Shown one piece after another: positions 1 to 9,501 of a DNA stretch of 64,000 bases. The position numbers and the translations under genes are program-made. Source of the DNA: Flavobacterium eburneipallidum (lineage in GTDB: Bacteria; Bacteroidota; Bacteroidia; Flavobacteriales; Flavobacteriaceae); contig NZ_CP114291.2 in assembly GCF_027111355.2 (NCBI RefSeq), positions 3,100,001-3,164,000 on the forward strand, read 5' to 3'. Position 1 is the first letter of the stretch. The number at the start of each line of letters is the position of its first letter. The notes below the pieces were generated by a model. It was not told the origin of the DNA, ran no database searches, and worked only from the letters and a program-made list of their open reading frames with translations.

Positions 1-221
1 GTTACAAAAAGAAACTTGTTAACGTAACTATTCTTAAGAAAACTAATTGTAGATAACTTGCTGTATAATTTCATAAAATAGGGACTGCTTTTTAATGTTC
101 ATTTACAAAAACTCAAACCTAATAATTGGCAAGTTCAATAAATGATGAGTTTAAAAAGTCTAATTTAGAACTTTTCAATTTAACTTTTTAGAAATTATTT
201 TATTTTTTATGATTCTATACC
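1..221. other. Intergenic DNA downstream of yidC
   Basis: AT-rich stretch with no open reading frame or RNA gene that I can recognise. It lies beyond the terminator of the pyrG-yidC unit and continues off the left edge, so its other neighbour is unknown. Confidence 0.6.
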
Positions 222-253
222 AAAAAAAAGCTCCCATTTCTGGAAGCTTTTTT
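222..253 (-). terminator. Rho-independent terminator of yidC
   Basis: Inverted repeat with arms AAAAAAGCTCCCA and TGGAAGCTTTTTT (one mismatch) around a four-base loop, ending in a T run when read on the minus strand. It starts four bases after the yidC stop codon and closes the pyrG-yidC unit. Confidence 0.85.
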
Positions 254-256
254 AAA

Positions 257-2161
257 CTATTTCTTTTTATTCTTTGCCTTTTCGGCTTCTGCTTGTTCCA
301 TTACTTCTTGTAATTTTTGTTGGAACTTGCTCTGTTTTTTAGGCTCTTTCAATTTATTCTCTTGAATTTGAGCATGAATCTTGTCTGAATCAACTATGTA
401 ATTTTTAATTACAAACATAATTCCAATGGTAATTAAGTTCGAAATAAAGTTATACAAACTCAATCCTGCACCATAACTATTAAAGAAAATCAACATCATG
501 ATTGGCGAAACATAAATCATAATCTTCATCATCTTGGCCATATCTGGCATTCCTTCTTGTTGAGGCGCAGCCATTTGTTGGTCGCCAGAAGTCATTTTCA
601 TATAAAAGAAAATCGCAATTGCTGCCAAAATTGGGAACAAACTAATATGACTTCCGTACAAAGGAATATGGAAAGGCAATTGATAAATAGAGTCAAATGA
701 AGATAAATCGTCTGCCCAAAGGAAACTTTTTTGTCTCAACTCCAAAGCCGATGGAAAAAACTGAAACGAAGCATACATAAACGGAATCTGAATCAAAGCT
801 GGAATACAACCCGCCATAGGATTTACACCCGCTTTGTTGTACAACTTCATCGTTTCTTGTTGCTTTTTCATCGGGTCTTTTTTGAATTTTTCTCCCAATT
901 CGGTAATTTCAGGACGCAATACTTTCATCTTGGCTTGCGACAAGAATGATTTATACGTAATAGGCGACATAGCAATTTTGATAATAATCGTAAAAACAAT
1001 AATCGCAATTCCTAATGCTAATCCAATTGTTGAACTCAAAAAAGCAAATAATGGAATGAAAATAAACTTATTAATCCATCCAAAAATTCCCCAACCTAGT
1101 GGGATTACTTTTTCTAAATTTTTATCATAAGACTTTAATGTTTTATAATCTGATGGTCCAAAGTACCAGCTCATTTTATAATCGATTTCGCCATTGCTAA
1201 AAGCCAAAGGAACATTAGCTTTAAAATCTTTGGTAAAAGTAGTATCTATTGTTTCGTCTTTGACCAAGTTATTCGATTGTAATTTAGAAGTTTCGAACGC
1301 TTTGTCTGTCAATAATATAGAGGTGAAAAAATGCTGTTTGAAAGCAATATAACTTACTTTTTCAGGAGTTTCTTCTTTATCATTTCCTTGTCCTACATAA
1401 TCTGTTTTTCCATCTTCGTATTCGAAATGCACTTCAGCATAACGATTCTCATAAGAAATACTTTTTTCGTTGCGGAATGTCTTCAACTCCCATTGTAAAT
1501 CCAATGGTTTCGAAATATTCAACACTTTATTCAATCCTTGAGAACGCAAATCAAAACCAATCATATAATCGTTTGGTTTCAAAATGTATTTGTATTCCAA
1601 AAATTCGTTGGCTCCCGATTTCAATTTCATCGAAAGGATTTGATCTGCTCCTAATTTGGATAAAGTAGGTTCAAAAAATAAATCTTTAGTATTTAAAGTA
1701 CGATTATCATTGGTTTGCAACTGAATATTCAAATTGGCATTGTTGTCTTTTATCAATTCAACCAATTGTCCTGACCCTTTTTGAAATTTTTCGTAGTTCT
1801 TCAAACTCGCTTCAACGATATAACCTCCTTTGTTGGCGATTTTCAATTTTATAACTTCATTTTCGATAGTTGTAAAATCGTTTTTAGCCGATGGAAGAGT
1901 CGCAGAATAAGCAAAACTACCAAGTGTTTTTTGTAGTTGAACCAATTGAGTTGAATCGCCAGCCATAACTGCTACAGGAGCTACCGCAGTTTTATTTGCC
2001 ACTAATTTATTGGCAGTTGCTTTAGCTTGTTGTTCTTTTTTGGCTTTTTCAGCGGCAATTTCTGCTTCCGATGGTTTGTTTTGGTACATAATCCAAATCA
2101 AGATTCCAAAAATCAATACGAAACCAATAATCGAATTGAGGTCTAATTTTTTTTCTTCCAT
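257..2161 (-). CDS. yidC: Membrane protein insertase YidC
   Basis: YidC/Oxa1 insertase, which inserts and folds inner-membrane proteins alone or with SecYEG. The 634-residue protein has an N-terminal membrane anchor (about residues 10-27), a linker rich in Ala and Lys, a large periplasmic beta domain (about 80-350) and the conserved C-terminal core of membrane segments from about 357 to 587, including MSPITYKS near 398 and NPMAGC near 447. The tail (about 590-634) is very lysine-rich, as expected for ribosome contact. It is the second gene after pyrG, 70 bases downstream on the same strand, and is followed by a terminator. Length and domain order are normal for Bacteroidota. Confidence 0.97.
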   Translation of the reverse strand: MEEKKLDLNSIIGFVLIFGILIWIMYQNKPSEAEIAAEKAKKEQQAKATANKLVANKTAVAPVAVMAGDSTQLVQLQKTLGSFAYSATLPSAKNDFTTIENEVIKLKIANKGGYIVEASLKNYEKFQKGSGQLVELIKDNNANLNIQLQTNDNRTLNTKDLFFEPTLSKLGADQILSMKLKSGANEFLEYKYILKPNDYMIGFDLRSQGLNKVLNISKPLDLQWELKTFRNEKSISYENRYAEVHFEYEDGKTDYVGQGNDKEETPEKVSYIAFKQHFFTSILLTDKAFETSKLQSNNLVKDETIDTTFTKDFKANVPLAFSNGEIDYKMSWYFGPSDYKTLKSYDKNLEKVIPLGWGIFGWINKFIFIPLFAFLSSTIGLALGIAIIVFTIIIKIAMSPITYKSFLSQAKMKVLRPEITELGEKFKKDPMKKQQETMKLYNKAGVNPMAGCIPALIQIPFMYASFQFFPSALELRQKSFLWADDLSSFDSIYQLPFHIPLYGSHISLFPILAAIAIFFYMKMTSGDQQMAAPQQEGMPDMAKMMKIMIYVSPIMMLIFFNSYGAGLSLYNFISNLITIGIMFVIKNYIVDSDKIHAQIQENKLKEPKKQSKFQQKLQEVMEQAEAEKAKNKKK

Positions 2162-2191
2162 TATAAAGTTTAAAAATTGTTTAAAGTTTAA

Positions 2192-2228
2192 AAGTTTAAA
2201 GTTAACCGATAAGGAAAACTTTAAACTT
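2192..2228 (-). repeat. Inverted repeat between pyrG and yidC
   Basis: Perfect 12-bp arms (AAGTTTAAAGTT and AACTTTAAACTT) separated by 13 bases, within a spacer that repeats GTTTAAA several times. It lacks a clean T run, so it is more likely an mRNA-stabilising or partial-attenuation hairpin between two co-transcribed genes than a full terminator. The function is inferred. Confidence 0.5.
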
Positions 2229-2231
2229 CAA

Positions 2232-3881
<1,650 letters not shown>

Positions 3882-3910
3882 TTAAGCAAAGTGGATTTGC
3901 AAAAACGATG

Positions 3911-3918
3911 CAAAAATA
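3911..3918 (-). promoter_or_regulatory. Possible -7 box for pyrG-yidC
   Basis: On the minus strand this reads TATTTTTG, matching the Bacteroidota -7 consensus TAnnTTTG, about 65 bases before the pyrG start. I do not see a good -33 TTTG at 19-21 bases, so the assignment is weak. Confidence 0.35.
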
Positions 3919-4007
3919 CAATTATAAATCGAGAAAAAACTAATTTGAAATTGAGATAATTTGGATTTTCTCGACTTGATTATTGTGTTCCTTTTTTTTC
4001 GACAACA

Positions 4008-6398
4008 TTATGCTTTGACAACCCACTTTTTCACTACTTCATATAAAATTTCGTTTTGAATAGGTTTAGATAAATAATGATTCATACCAATTTCTAGGAC
4101 AGTCGATTTAGTGCTTTCCATCACATCGGCAGTTACGGCAATTATTGGAATGGTTCGGTTTTGCTCGCCTGCTTCCCCTTTTCTGATAGCAATTGTAGCT
4201 TCGTAACCATCCATAACTGGCATTTGAAGATCCATCAAAACGATGTCAAATTGATTCGCTTTAAGCGCATCCAAACCTTCTTGTCCATTATTAGCATAAG
4301 TTAGCGTGGTGTTAAGCCATTTTTTGGTAATCATTTTTATAACCATTTGATTCATTGGATTGTCCTCGACTACCAAAATCGATTTTCCTTCCAAATCATA
4401 AACGTTAGGTTCGGCAACCACTATCAAATTTTCTTGTTGCGGTACACTATCAAAGTCGATGGTAATAGTACAAGTAGTTCCTATGTCAAGTTTACTATCC
4501 ATTAAGACAGTTCCTTTTTGCATATCTACTAAAGTTTTAACAACGTAAAGTCCGAGTCCGAGTCCACCAAATTTGCGTTTGTTATCAATATTATGTTGGG
4601 AAAAAGAATCGAAAATACTATCCATTTTGTCTTTGGAAATACCAATTCCTGTATCTGAAACTTTCAGTATCAAACTCACTCTATCATTGGGTTTTATGAC
4701 ACAATCCACATCAAATTTGACTATGCCTTTAAAAGTAAATTTCACCGCATTATTCAACACATTATTAACCACTTGAGCAAATCGAGATGGATCTCCAATT
4801 ATGGATTCAGGAATAGCATCGGATTTTGAAAATTGAAATTCCAATCCTTTGCTTTTGGCATTCTTTTCTACATTATTTTTCAGACTTTTAAGAATTGTAA
4901 CAGGATTGAAAACAACTTCTTCCAATCGCAATTCGCCTTTTTCAATTTTAGAAAAATCAAGAATATCATTGACAGAACTCAACAAACTGTGTGATGAATC
5001 TTTGATGACAACACATTTTTTCTTGATTTTTTTATTCTCTGTTTTGTTTGAAATAGCATCTGTCAAATTCATAATAGCGTTCAAAGGAGTTCGCAATTCG
5101 TGACTGATATTGGATAAAAAATAGGATTTCAAATCATTCATTTCTTCGGAACGAGCTAAAGCCAAACGATTGAGTTCGTTTTTTTCATTTTTGAGATTTC
5201 GAATCAAGTTTGCCATCGATAGCGACAGAAAAATAACTTCTAAACCAGTTCCTAATTTCGAACTATTTTGTGTAAAAAAAGTTAGCGGAATCAAACCAAA
5301 ATTGTACAAAATAAAAATACCAAAACCAACAATTAAAAACAAAATACCTACAGAAAAATAAGTATCAACAGGTATTTTTTTCCAATAAAAATAAACTATC
5401 GTATAAACAATTAGAATTAAGAAAAGTAAACTAAACACATTTACCAAAACATAAGAAAACAACAATGCCCTAGGCATAAAAATAGCAATCAATAACAGTA
5501 AAAACAATAAAAAGTAAGCTCCCTTAATAACAGAGTAAATCTTCTTGTTGTATTCTTTTATTCGCAAATATTCCTCACTGTATTTACCCGTTAAGAAAAC
5601 AGCAATTATAGCAATTAACAACACCGCATGATTGGAAAACCAGCCAGCATCAGGAGCTAAAAACTGAAAGAAAAAACCATCTAAAGCGAATTGCAACAAA
5701 CCTACAAAAACTACATACAAGCTATAGTACAGAAATATTTTTTCGTTCAGAGCAAAATAGAAGAAAAAATAAATAATAGCGGCGACTATCAAAATTCCGT
5801 AAAACAAACCGAAGATTAATTGTTCTTTTGATGACTGTTTAATAAAACTATCAGCAGAATACAATTTTAAAGGGATTTTGACCACTTCTCCGTCGCTTTT
5901 GAGATGTAAAAATAATTTCAACTTGGATTTTGGTGCTATTTCAATTTTGAAAATGGTTTTTCGATTATCAAAACTTCGTTCAGAATAAGGAATGTTATCA
6001 CCGCTGACTTGCTTTTTGAGAACAATATTATGGTTATTTAGCTCATAAAGTTCGACCACATCTGTCATTGGACGAGCCGTTTCTAAATAGTAAATCAGCT
6101 GTTTATTGGTTTGATTTTCAAGTTGAGTTTGTGTCCAAAAATTATTTTGTGTGAATCCCAAATCATCATTTTCGGTTTTCAACGCAACTGAATGCAGAGT
6201 GTTGAAATTATTTTTCACAAAATCTATTGCTAATTTTTGCTGACCAACATCGGCAATAGTTGTGTAGGGATGTAATGAAATTTCATCCCGTTCGATTGTA
6301 TCTTTAAAAATATATTGCGAATAACTCGTTGCAAAAAAAAGGAGAAAAAACAACGTTTTAAAAGCCATTAAAAATGGCATGTTTTTGATTCGAATCAT
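4008..6398 (-). CDS. Hybrid sensor histidine kinase with 7TMR-DISM sensor
   Basis: A one-protein phosphorelay. An N-terminal signal segment (to about residue 28) is followed by a periplasmic 7TMR-DISM extracellular-type domain (about 30-180), seven membrane helices (about 193-395), a HisKA dimerisation domain with His433 (SNISHELRTPLN), an ATPase domain with N, G1 (DTGIGIS, 582-588) and G2 (GGLGLGL) boxes, and a C-terminal receiver with acidic Asp679, phospho-acceptor Asp723 (LMDLQMPVMDG) and Lys778. DISM sensors often bind carbohydrates or other small ligands; the ligand here is unknown. No DNA-binding regulator or HPt gene is adjacent, so the output partner is elsewhere. All phosphotransfer residues look intact. 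Confidence 0.93.
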   Translation of the reverse strand: MIRIKNMPFLMAFKTLFFLLFFATSYSQYIFKDTIERDEISLHPYTTIADVGQQKLAIDFVKNNFNTLHSVALKTENDDLGFTQNNFWTQTQLENQTNKQLIYYLETARPMTDVVELYELNNHNIVLKKQVSGDNIPYSERSFDNRKTIFKIEIAPKSKLKLFLHLKSDGEVVKIPLKLYSADSFIKQSSKEQLIFGLFYGILIVAAIIYFFFYFALNEKIFLYYSLYVVFVGLLQFALDGFFFQFLAPDAGWFSNHAVLLIAIIAVFLTGKYSEEYLRIKEYNKKIYSVIKGAYFLLFLLLLIAIFMPRALLFSYVLVNVFSLLFLILIVYTIVYFYWKKIPVDTYFSVGILFLIVGFGIFILYNFGLIPLTFFTQNSSKLGTGLEVIFLSLSMANLIRNLKNEKNELNRLALARSEEMNDLKSYFLSNISHELRTPLNAIMNLTDAISNKTENKKIKKKCVVIKDSSHSLLSSVNDILDFSKIEKGELRLEEVVFNPVTILKSLKNNVEKNAKSKGLEFQFSKSDAIPESIIGDPSRFAQVVNNVLNNAVKFTFKGIVKFDVDCVIKPNDRVSLILKVSDTGIGISKDKMDSIFDSFSQHNIDNKRKFGGLGLGLYVVKTLVDMQKGTVLMDSKLDIGTTCTITIDFDSVPQQENLIVVAEPNVYDLEGKSILVVEDNPMNQMVIKMITKKWLNTTLTYANNGQEGLDALKANQFDIVLMDLQMPVMDGYEATIAIRKGEAGEQNRTIPIIAVTADVMESTKSTVLEIGMNHYLSKPIQNEILYEVVKKWVVKA

Positions 6399-6611
6399 CC
6401 GTTATCAATTATATAGTAAGTAATAAATACGTTTAAAAATTATTTTTGGTTTTTTAAATTATTGCCTTTGCACCAGTAAGACAAACAACCACTTTTGCAC
6501 ATAATACAAAAGTTAGATTCTAAAATTAAACAATCGATATTTATTAATGAATTAAACATATCATAAAAAAAACTATATTTTAATTCTTCACAAAAAACAG
6601 TGTTAGAAAAA
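6399..6611. other. Divergent intergenic region, kinase side
   Basis: Part of the roughly 300-base spacer between the divergent sensor kinase and a small secreted-protein gene. It is AT-rich. I see no convincing -7 box for the kinase on the minus strand and no RNA gene. The promoter for the plus-strand gene is listed separately. Confidence 0.5.
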
Positions 6612-6642
6612 TTTGTCAATTAATTTCAAATCCTTACATTAG
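6612..6642 (+). promoter_or_regulatory. Promoter for the small secreted-protein gene
   Basis: TTTG at 6612-6615, 19 bases, then TACATTAG at 6635-6642, one mismatch from the Bacteroidota consensus TAnnTTTG. Transcription would begin near 6650, which argues against translation starting there and supports the ATG at 6704. Confidence 0.55.
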
Positions 6643-6703
6643 CATCCCTTTGAACATAATCGATATAAATGTGAGAAAAACTGTAACGACATCAAAAACA
6701 AAT

Positions 6704-7027
6704 ATGTTAAGATTTTTTATCTTTTCGTTTTTTTTGTTGGGTATATTCCATGCGAATTCGCAAACGGTTTATTACGATTCTATCAATAAAAAAAAATATG
6801 CCAAGATTGATATTCCTCAAACCTATGAAAGAATTATAGAAAAAGGTTATGAATCATTAGAAATGCTGGAATATTTAGGCAACTATTATTTTAAAGACAA
6901 TAATTTTGAGAAATCGAAACTCTATTTTGATAAGCTATTCAAAAAATACAAGCTGGTTCAAATTTCCCCAAAAAGCATAGATCATTACAACAAATTGTTA
7001 AAAATTGTAAGCAAAAAAAACACCTAA
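6704..7027 (+). CDS. Small secreted TPR-like protein
   Basis: 107 residues from the ATG at 6704. The first 19 residues (MLRFFIFSFFLLGIFHANS) form a clear signal peptide; starting at an upstream TTG at 6650 would bury it, so I chose the ATG. The mature part contains a helical pair around EYLGNYYFKDNNFEKSKLYF that resembles a single TPR hairpin, like the N-terminal ends of Bacteroidota OmpA/TPR proteins. It has its own promoter and terminator and so is a monocistronic gene. The stop codon lies inside the terminator stem. Function unknown. Confidence 0.75.
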   Translation: MLRFFIFSFFLLGIFHANSQTVYYDSINKKKYAKIDIPQTYERIIEKGYESLEMLEYLGNYYFKDNNFEKSKLYFDKLFKKYKLVQISPKSIDHYNKLLKIVSKKNT

Positions 7028-7051
7028 ATCAGAAAAGATTTAGGTGTTTTT
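7015..7051 (+). terminator. Terminator overlapping the stop of the TPR-like gene
   Basis: Perfect 10-bp arms CACCTAAATC and GATTTAGGTG around a six-base loop, with an A run before and a T run after, so it could act in both directions. The left arm contains the stop codon of the upstream gene and it faces the convergent DUF4252 gene. Confidence 0.88.
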
Positions 7052-7072
7052 GTTAAAAATTAAAAATAACAA

Positions 7073-7594
7073 TTATTTAGAAGTTTGATTCAAAACATCA
7101 CCTCCTGAAATTTTCATTTTTTTCATAAGAATCATAATTTCTTCTAAAGTAAAATCTCCTGTGAGCGACAACAAGGTGGTTTCATTGCCTCGATTCGCAT
7201 CTTCTCCTAGCATCAAAAGTTCTTTGATTTGACCTTCGGTTGCACCTGATTTTACTCCAATCTTCACTTTTCTTCCACCATCATTTAGTCGAGACATTTC
7301 TTCTAAACCAGCTGTTTTCATATAAGCATCAGCAGATACTTTCATATCGGCAGCAATTTTAGAATTAGTGGTAGTAAATACTTTCAGGTTGTCCAACTTT
7401 CGAATCAAATTCAAATATTGTTGGGTTTCCTTGTCTTTGGCATCGATTTTTACACTTGCCATCATTTGGAACATTTTTTTGTTCACCACAACTGAAGTTA
7501 CTCCTTCCTGTCCATCATACTTATCCAGAGAAGTTTGCGCAAAAATGGCATTGGAAACAAGAATAAAAGTCAGATATACTATAAATTTTTTCAT
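7073..7594 (-). CDS. DUF4252-like secreted protein
   Basis: 173 residues from the ATG at 7594; the 20-residue segment after that ATG (MKKFIVYLTFILVSNAIFAQ) is a signal peptide, so an upstream in-frame ATG at 7645 is unlikely. The mature protein matches my recollection of DUF4252: a short N-terminal segment, a mixed alpha/beta core with LKVFTTTNSKIAADMK, and a C-terminal part ending in FTLEEIMILMKKMK. Members are exported proteins of unknown role, usually in Bacteroidota. It stands alone, convergent with the TPR-like gene. The family call rests on pattern memory. Confidence 0.7.
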   Translation of the reverse strand: MKKFIVYLTFILVSNAIFAQTSLDKYDGQEGVTSVVVNKKMFQMMASVKIDAKDKETQQYLNLIRKLDNLKVFTTTNSKIAADMKVSADAYMKTAGLEEMSRLNDGGRKVKIGVKSGATEGQIKELLMLGEDANRGNETTLLSLTGDFTLEEIMILMKKMKISGGDVLNQTSK

Positions 7595-7749
7595 TTTTTT
7601 TATTTTAATAAGCTCAAAAACCTTGTTATTATTGAGTTTTAACATTCACTATATTTATTAATGATTCAAAACTAACTTTTTTCTATCATAAAAATCATAA
7701 AATAAAACTAAAGTTCCTATTTTTACGTTTATCATTTTAAACTATTATT

Positions 7750-9222
7750 ATGAAAACAAATTTCAAGCCAATAATTTTATTTCTTTTAACTCTTTTTGCT
7801 TTTCAAAGTTGTCAAGACGATGATGATGTGGCAGCACCTGTAAACCTTGAAGTAAATGACTTTATTTGGAAAGGCTTGAATCTTTACTATTTATGGCAAG
7901 CCGATGTTCCTAATTTATCGGATACCAAATTTAAGAATCAAACGGAACTCAACTCTTTTTTATCTGGTTATTCAAAACCAGAAAGTTTATTTGAAAGTTT
8001 ACTTTACAAACCAGAAAGTCTTTTCCCTGGTCAAGCCGTGGACAGATTCAGTTGGATTGTAGATGATTATTTAGAACTCGAAGGTGCGCTTCAAGGAACT
8101 ACCAATAGCAATGGAGTAGAATTTAGTTTAAATTTGAAAGCAGCTGGTTCGCAAGAAGTAATAGGTTGGGTTCGTTATATTGTACCCAATTCAAATGCCG
8201 CTACTAAAAACATAAAGCGTGGCGATATTTTTTATGCAGTTGATGGAAAAACTTTAACATTGAGTAATTATCAATCCTTATTGTTTGGTTCAAATAATGA
8301 TTATACACTAAATCTAGCCGACTTAAATGGTGGTGCTTTTACACCAAACGGAAAATCGGTAGCTTTGACCAAAACGGTTTTGAACGAAAACCCTATTTTA
8401 ATAAATAAAGTAATTGTTTCTGGATCACACAAAATCGGATACTTAATGTATAATGGATTTTATTCTGATTATGACAACCAATTAAATACTGCTTTTGGCG
8501 AACTTCAATCACAAGGAATTACGGATTTGGTTCTCGACTTGCGTTACAACAGTGGTGGCTCGATTCAAACGGCAACAAGACTCGCCAGTATGATAACAGG
8601 AAATTTTAAGGGGCAAATATTTGCCAAGGATCAATTTAACGCCAAAGTACAGCAGTATTTTGAAGCCAATGACCCTGAATCCTTGAAAAATTTATTTACA
8701 GATAAAATAGGAACAACTCCTATTAATCATGTAAATATGACCAAAATTTATGTTTTGACATCAGCAAGCACTGCATCGGCAAGTGAACTGGTTATTAATG
8801 GACTAAAACCTCATATTACTGTAGTTCAGATTGGGGATGTAACCACTGGAAAAAATGTGGGTTCAGTAACATTATATGATTCTCCAACGTTTGGCAAAGA
8901 AGATAGAAACCCAAACCATCGTTATGCCATGCAACCTTTGGTTTTGAAAATTGTAAACTCCGAAGGTTTTGGAGATTATCAAAATGGACTGCAACCTAAT
9001 TTTGCTTTAAAAGAAACGATTACTAATCTTGATGTTCTTGGTAGCACTTCAGAGCCTTTATTAAAATTAGCCATTGCAAAAATCACAGGTACTGGTAAAC
9101 TAAAACCAGAAAAACCTGGTATTCAATTTGATTATATAATAGATTCCAAATCAGCAAATGGTTTGCAAAACCAAATGTACCTCAACAAAGCACCCGAGGG
9201 TTTATTGAAAGCATTGGAATAA
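7750..9222 (+). CDS. S41-family (C-terminal processing type) peptidase, lipoprotein
   Basis: 490 residues. A lipoprotein signal ends at Cys21 (FAFQSC), followed by acidic DDDD, a feature of exported lipoproteins in this phylum. Then come an N-terminal helical region, a PDZ-like segment (about 135-210; KRGDIFYAVDGKTL) and the S41 fold: DLRYNSGG near 263-270, the Ser-containing motif STASASELV (340-348) and catalytic Lys368 in TTGKNVGS. It probably trims or degrades envelope proteins. Residues 76-92 carry an internal duplication of KPESLF. It is monocistronic with a terminator, and is followed by the redox/iron cluster to which it need not belong. Confidence 0.92.
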   Translation: MKTNFKPIILFLLTLFAFQSCQDDDDVAAPVNLEVNDFIWKGLNLYYLWQADVPNLSDTKFKNQTELNSFLSGYSKPESLFESLLYKPESLFPGQAVDRFSWIVDDYLELEGALQGTTNSNGVEFSLNLKAAGSQEVIGWVRYIVPNSNAATKNIKRGDIFYAVDGKTLTLSNYQSLLFGSNNDYTLNLADLNGGAFTPNGKSVALTKTVLNENPILINKVIVSGSHKIGYLMYNGFYSDYDNQLNTAFGELQSQGITDLVLDLRYNSGGSIQTATRLASMITGNFKGQIFAKDQFNAKVQQYFEANDPESLKNLFTDKIGTTPINHVNMTKIYVLTSASTASASELVINGLKPHITVVQIGDVTTGKNVGSVTLYDSPTFGKEDRNPNHRYAMQPLVLKIVNSEGFGDYQNGLQPNFALKETITNLDVLGSTSEPLLKLAIAKITGTGKLKPEKPGIQFDYIIDSKSANGLQNQMYLNKAPEGLLKALE

Positions 9223-9244
9223 ATTATAATATACAAAACGGAAG

Positions 9245-9273
9245 CCGTCTTATTAACTTGAGACGGTTTTTTT
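9245..9273 (+). terminator. Terminator of the S41 peptidase gene
   Basis: Arms CCGTCT and AGACGG with a ten-base loop, followed by a run of seven T residues. It lies about 20 bases after the stop codon. Confidence 0.75.
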
Positions 9274-9415
9274 GTTTTATACAAATTACTTTAAACCTTT
9301 TAATGATTTTCACATCCAATACTGCACCGGTAATTCTTAATCTTTTCATCATTAAAAAGAGAGAAATCAAAAAGTTAAAAAAGCACTAAAAATGTTCATT
9401 AAAACAAAATTAGTA

Positions 9416-9445
9416 TTGGTATTGTAATATTTATTTTTACATTTG
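9416..9445 (+). promoter_or_regulatory. Promoter of the ankyrin-led redox operon
   Basis: TACATTTG at 9438-9445 matches the Bacteroidota -7 box TAnnTTTG exactly; TTGG at 9416-9419 is a plausible -33 element 18 bases upstream. Transcription would start near 9450, so the palindrome at 9454-9470 covers the first transcribed bases, a good position for a repressor. Confidence 0.6.
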
Positions 9446-9453
9446 TATTATTT

Positions 9454-9470
9454 TTATTTATTCTAAATAA
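9454..9470. promoter_or_regulatory. Fur-like operator upstream of the ankyrin gene
   Basis: Perfect inverted repeat TTATTTA-ttc-TAAATAA. Sixteen bases of it, TATTTATTCTAAATAA, recur identically at 16465-16480 before the TonB receptor. The shape resembles iron-regulator boxes described in Flavobacteria and related Fur sites, and both genes fit an iron regulon. Binding by Fur is inferred. Confidence 0.6.
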
Positions 9471-9501
9471 CAAGTTAAATACAATTTCTATATAAATCAT
9501 T

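Noticed and set aside
6650..6703. TTG-initiated extension of the small TPR-like protein
   Set aside because: The -7 box ends at 6642, so this codon would be at the transcription start, and the extension would bury a good signal peptide. ATG at 6704 is preferred.
7975..8030. KPESLF duplication in the S41 peptidase as a tandem-repeat locus
   Set aside because: Only two imperfect copies with diverged codons; probably an old duplication with no sign of instability.
8976..9060. Possible frameshift near the end of the S41 peptidase
   Set aside because: The frame is open to 9222 and the C-terminal residues read as ordinary protein with no loss of the catalytic motifs.
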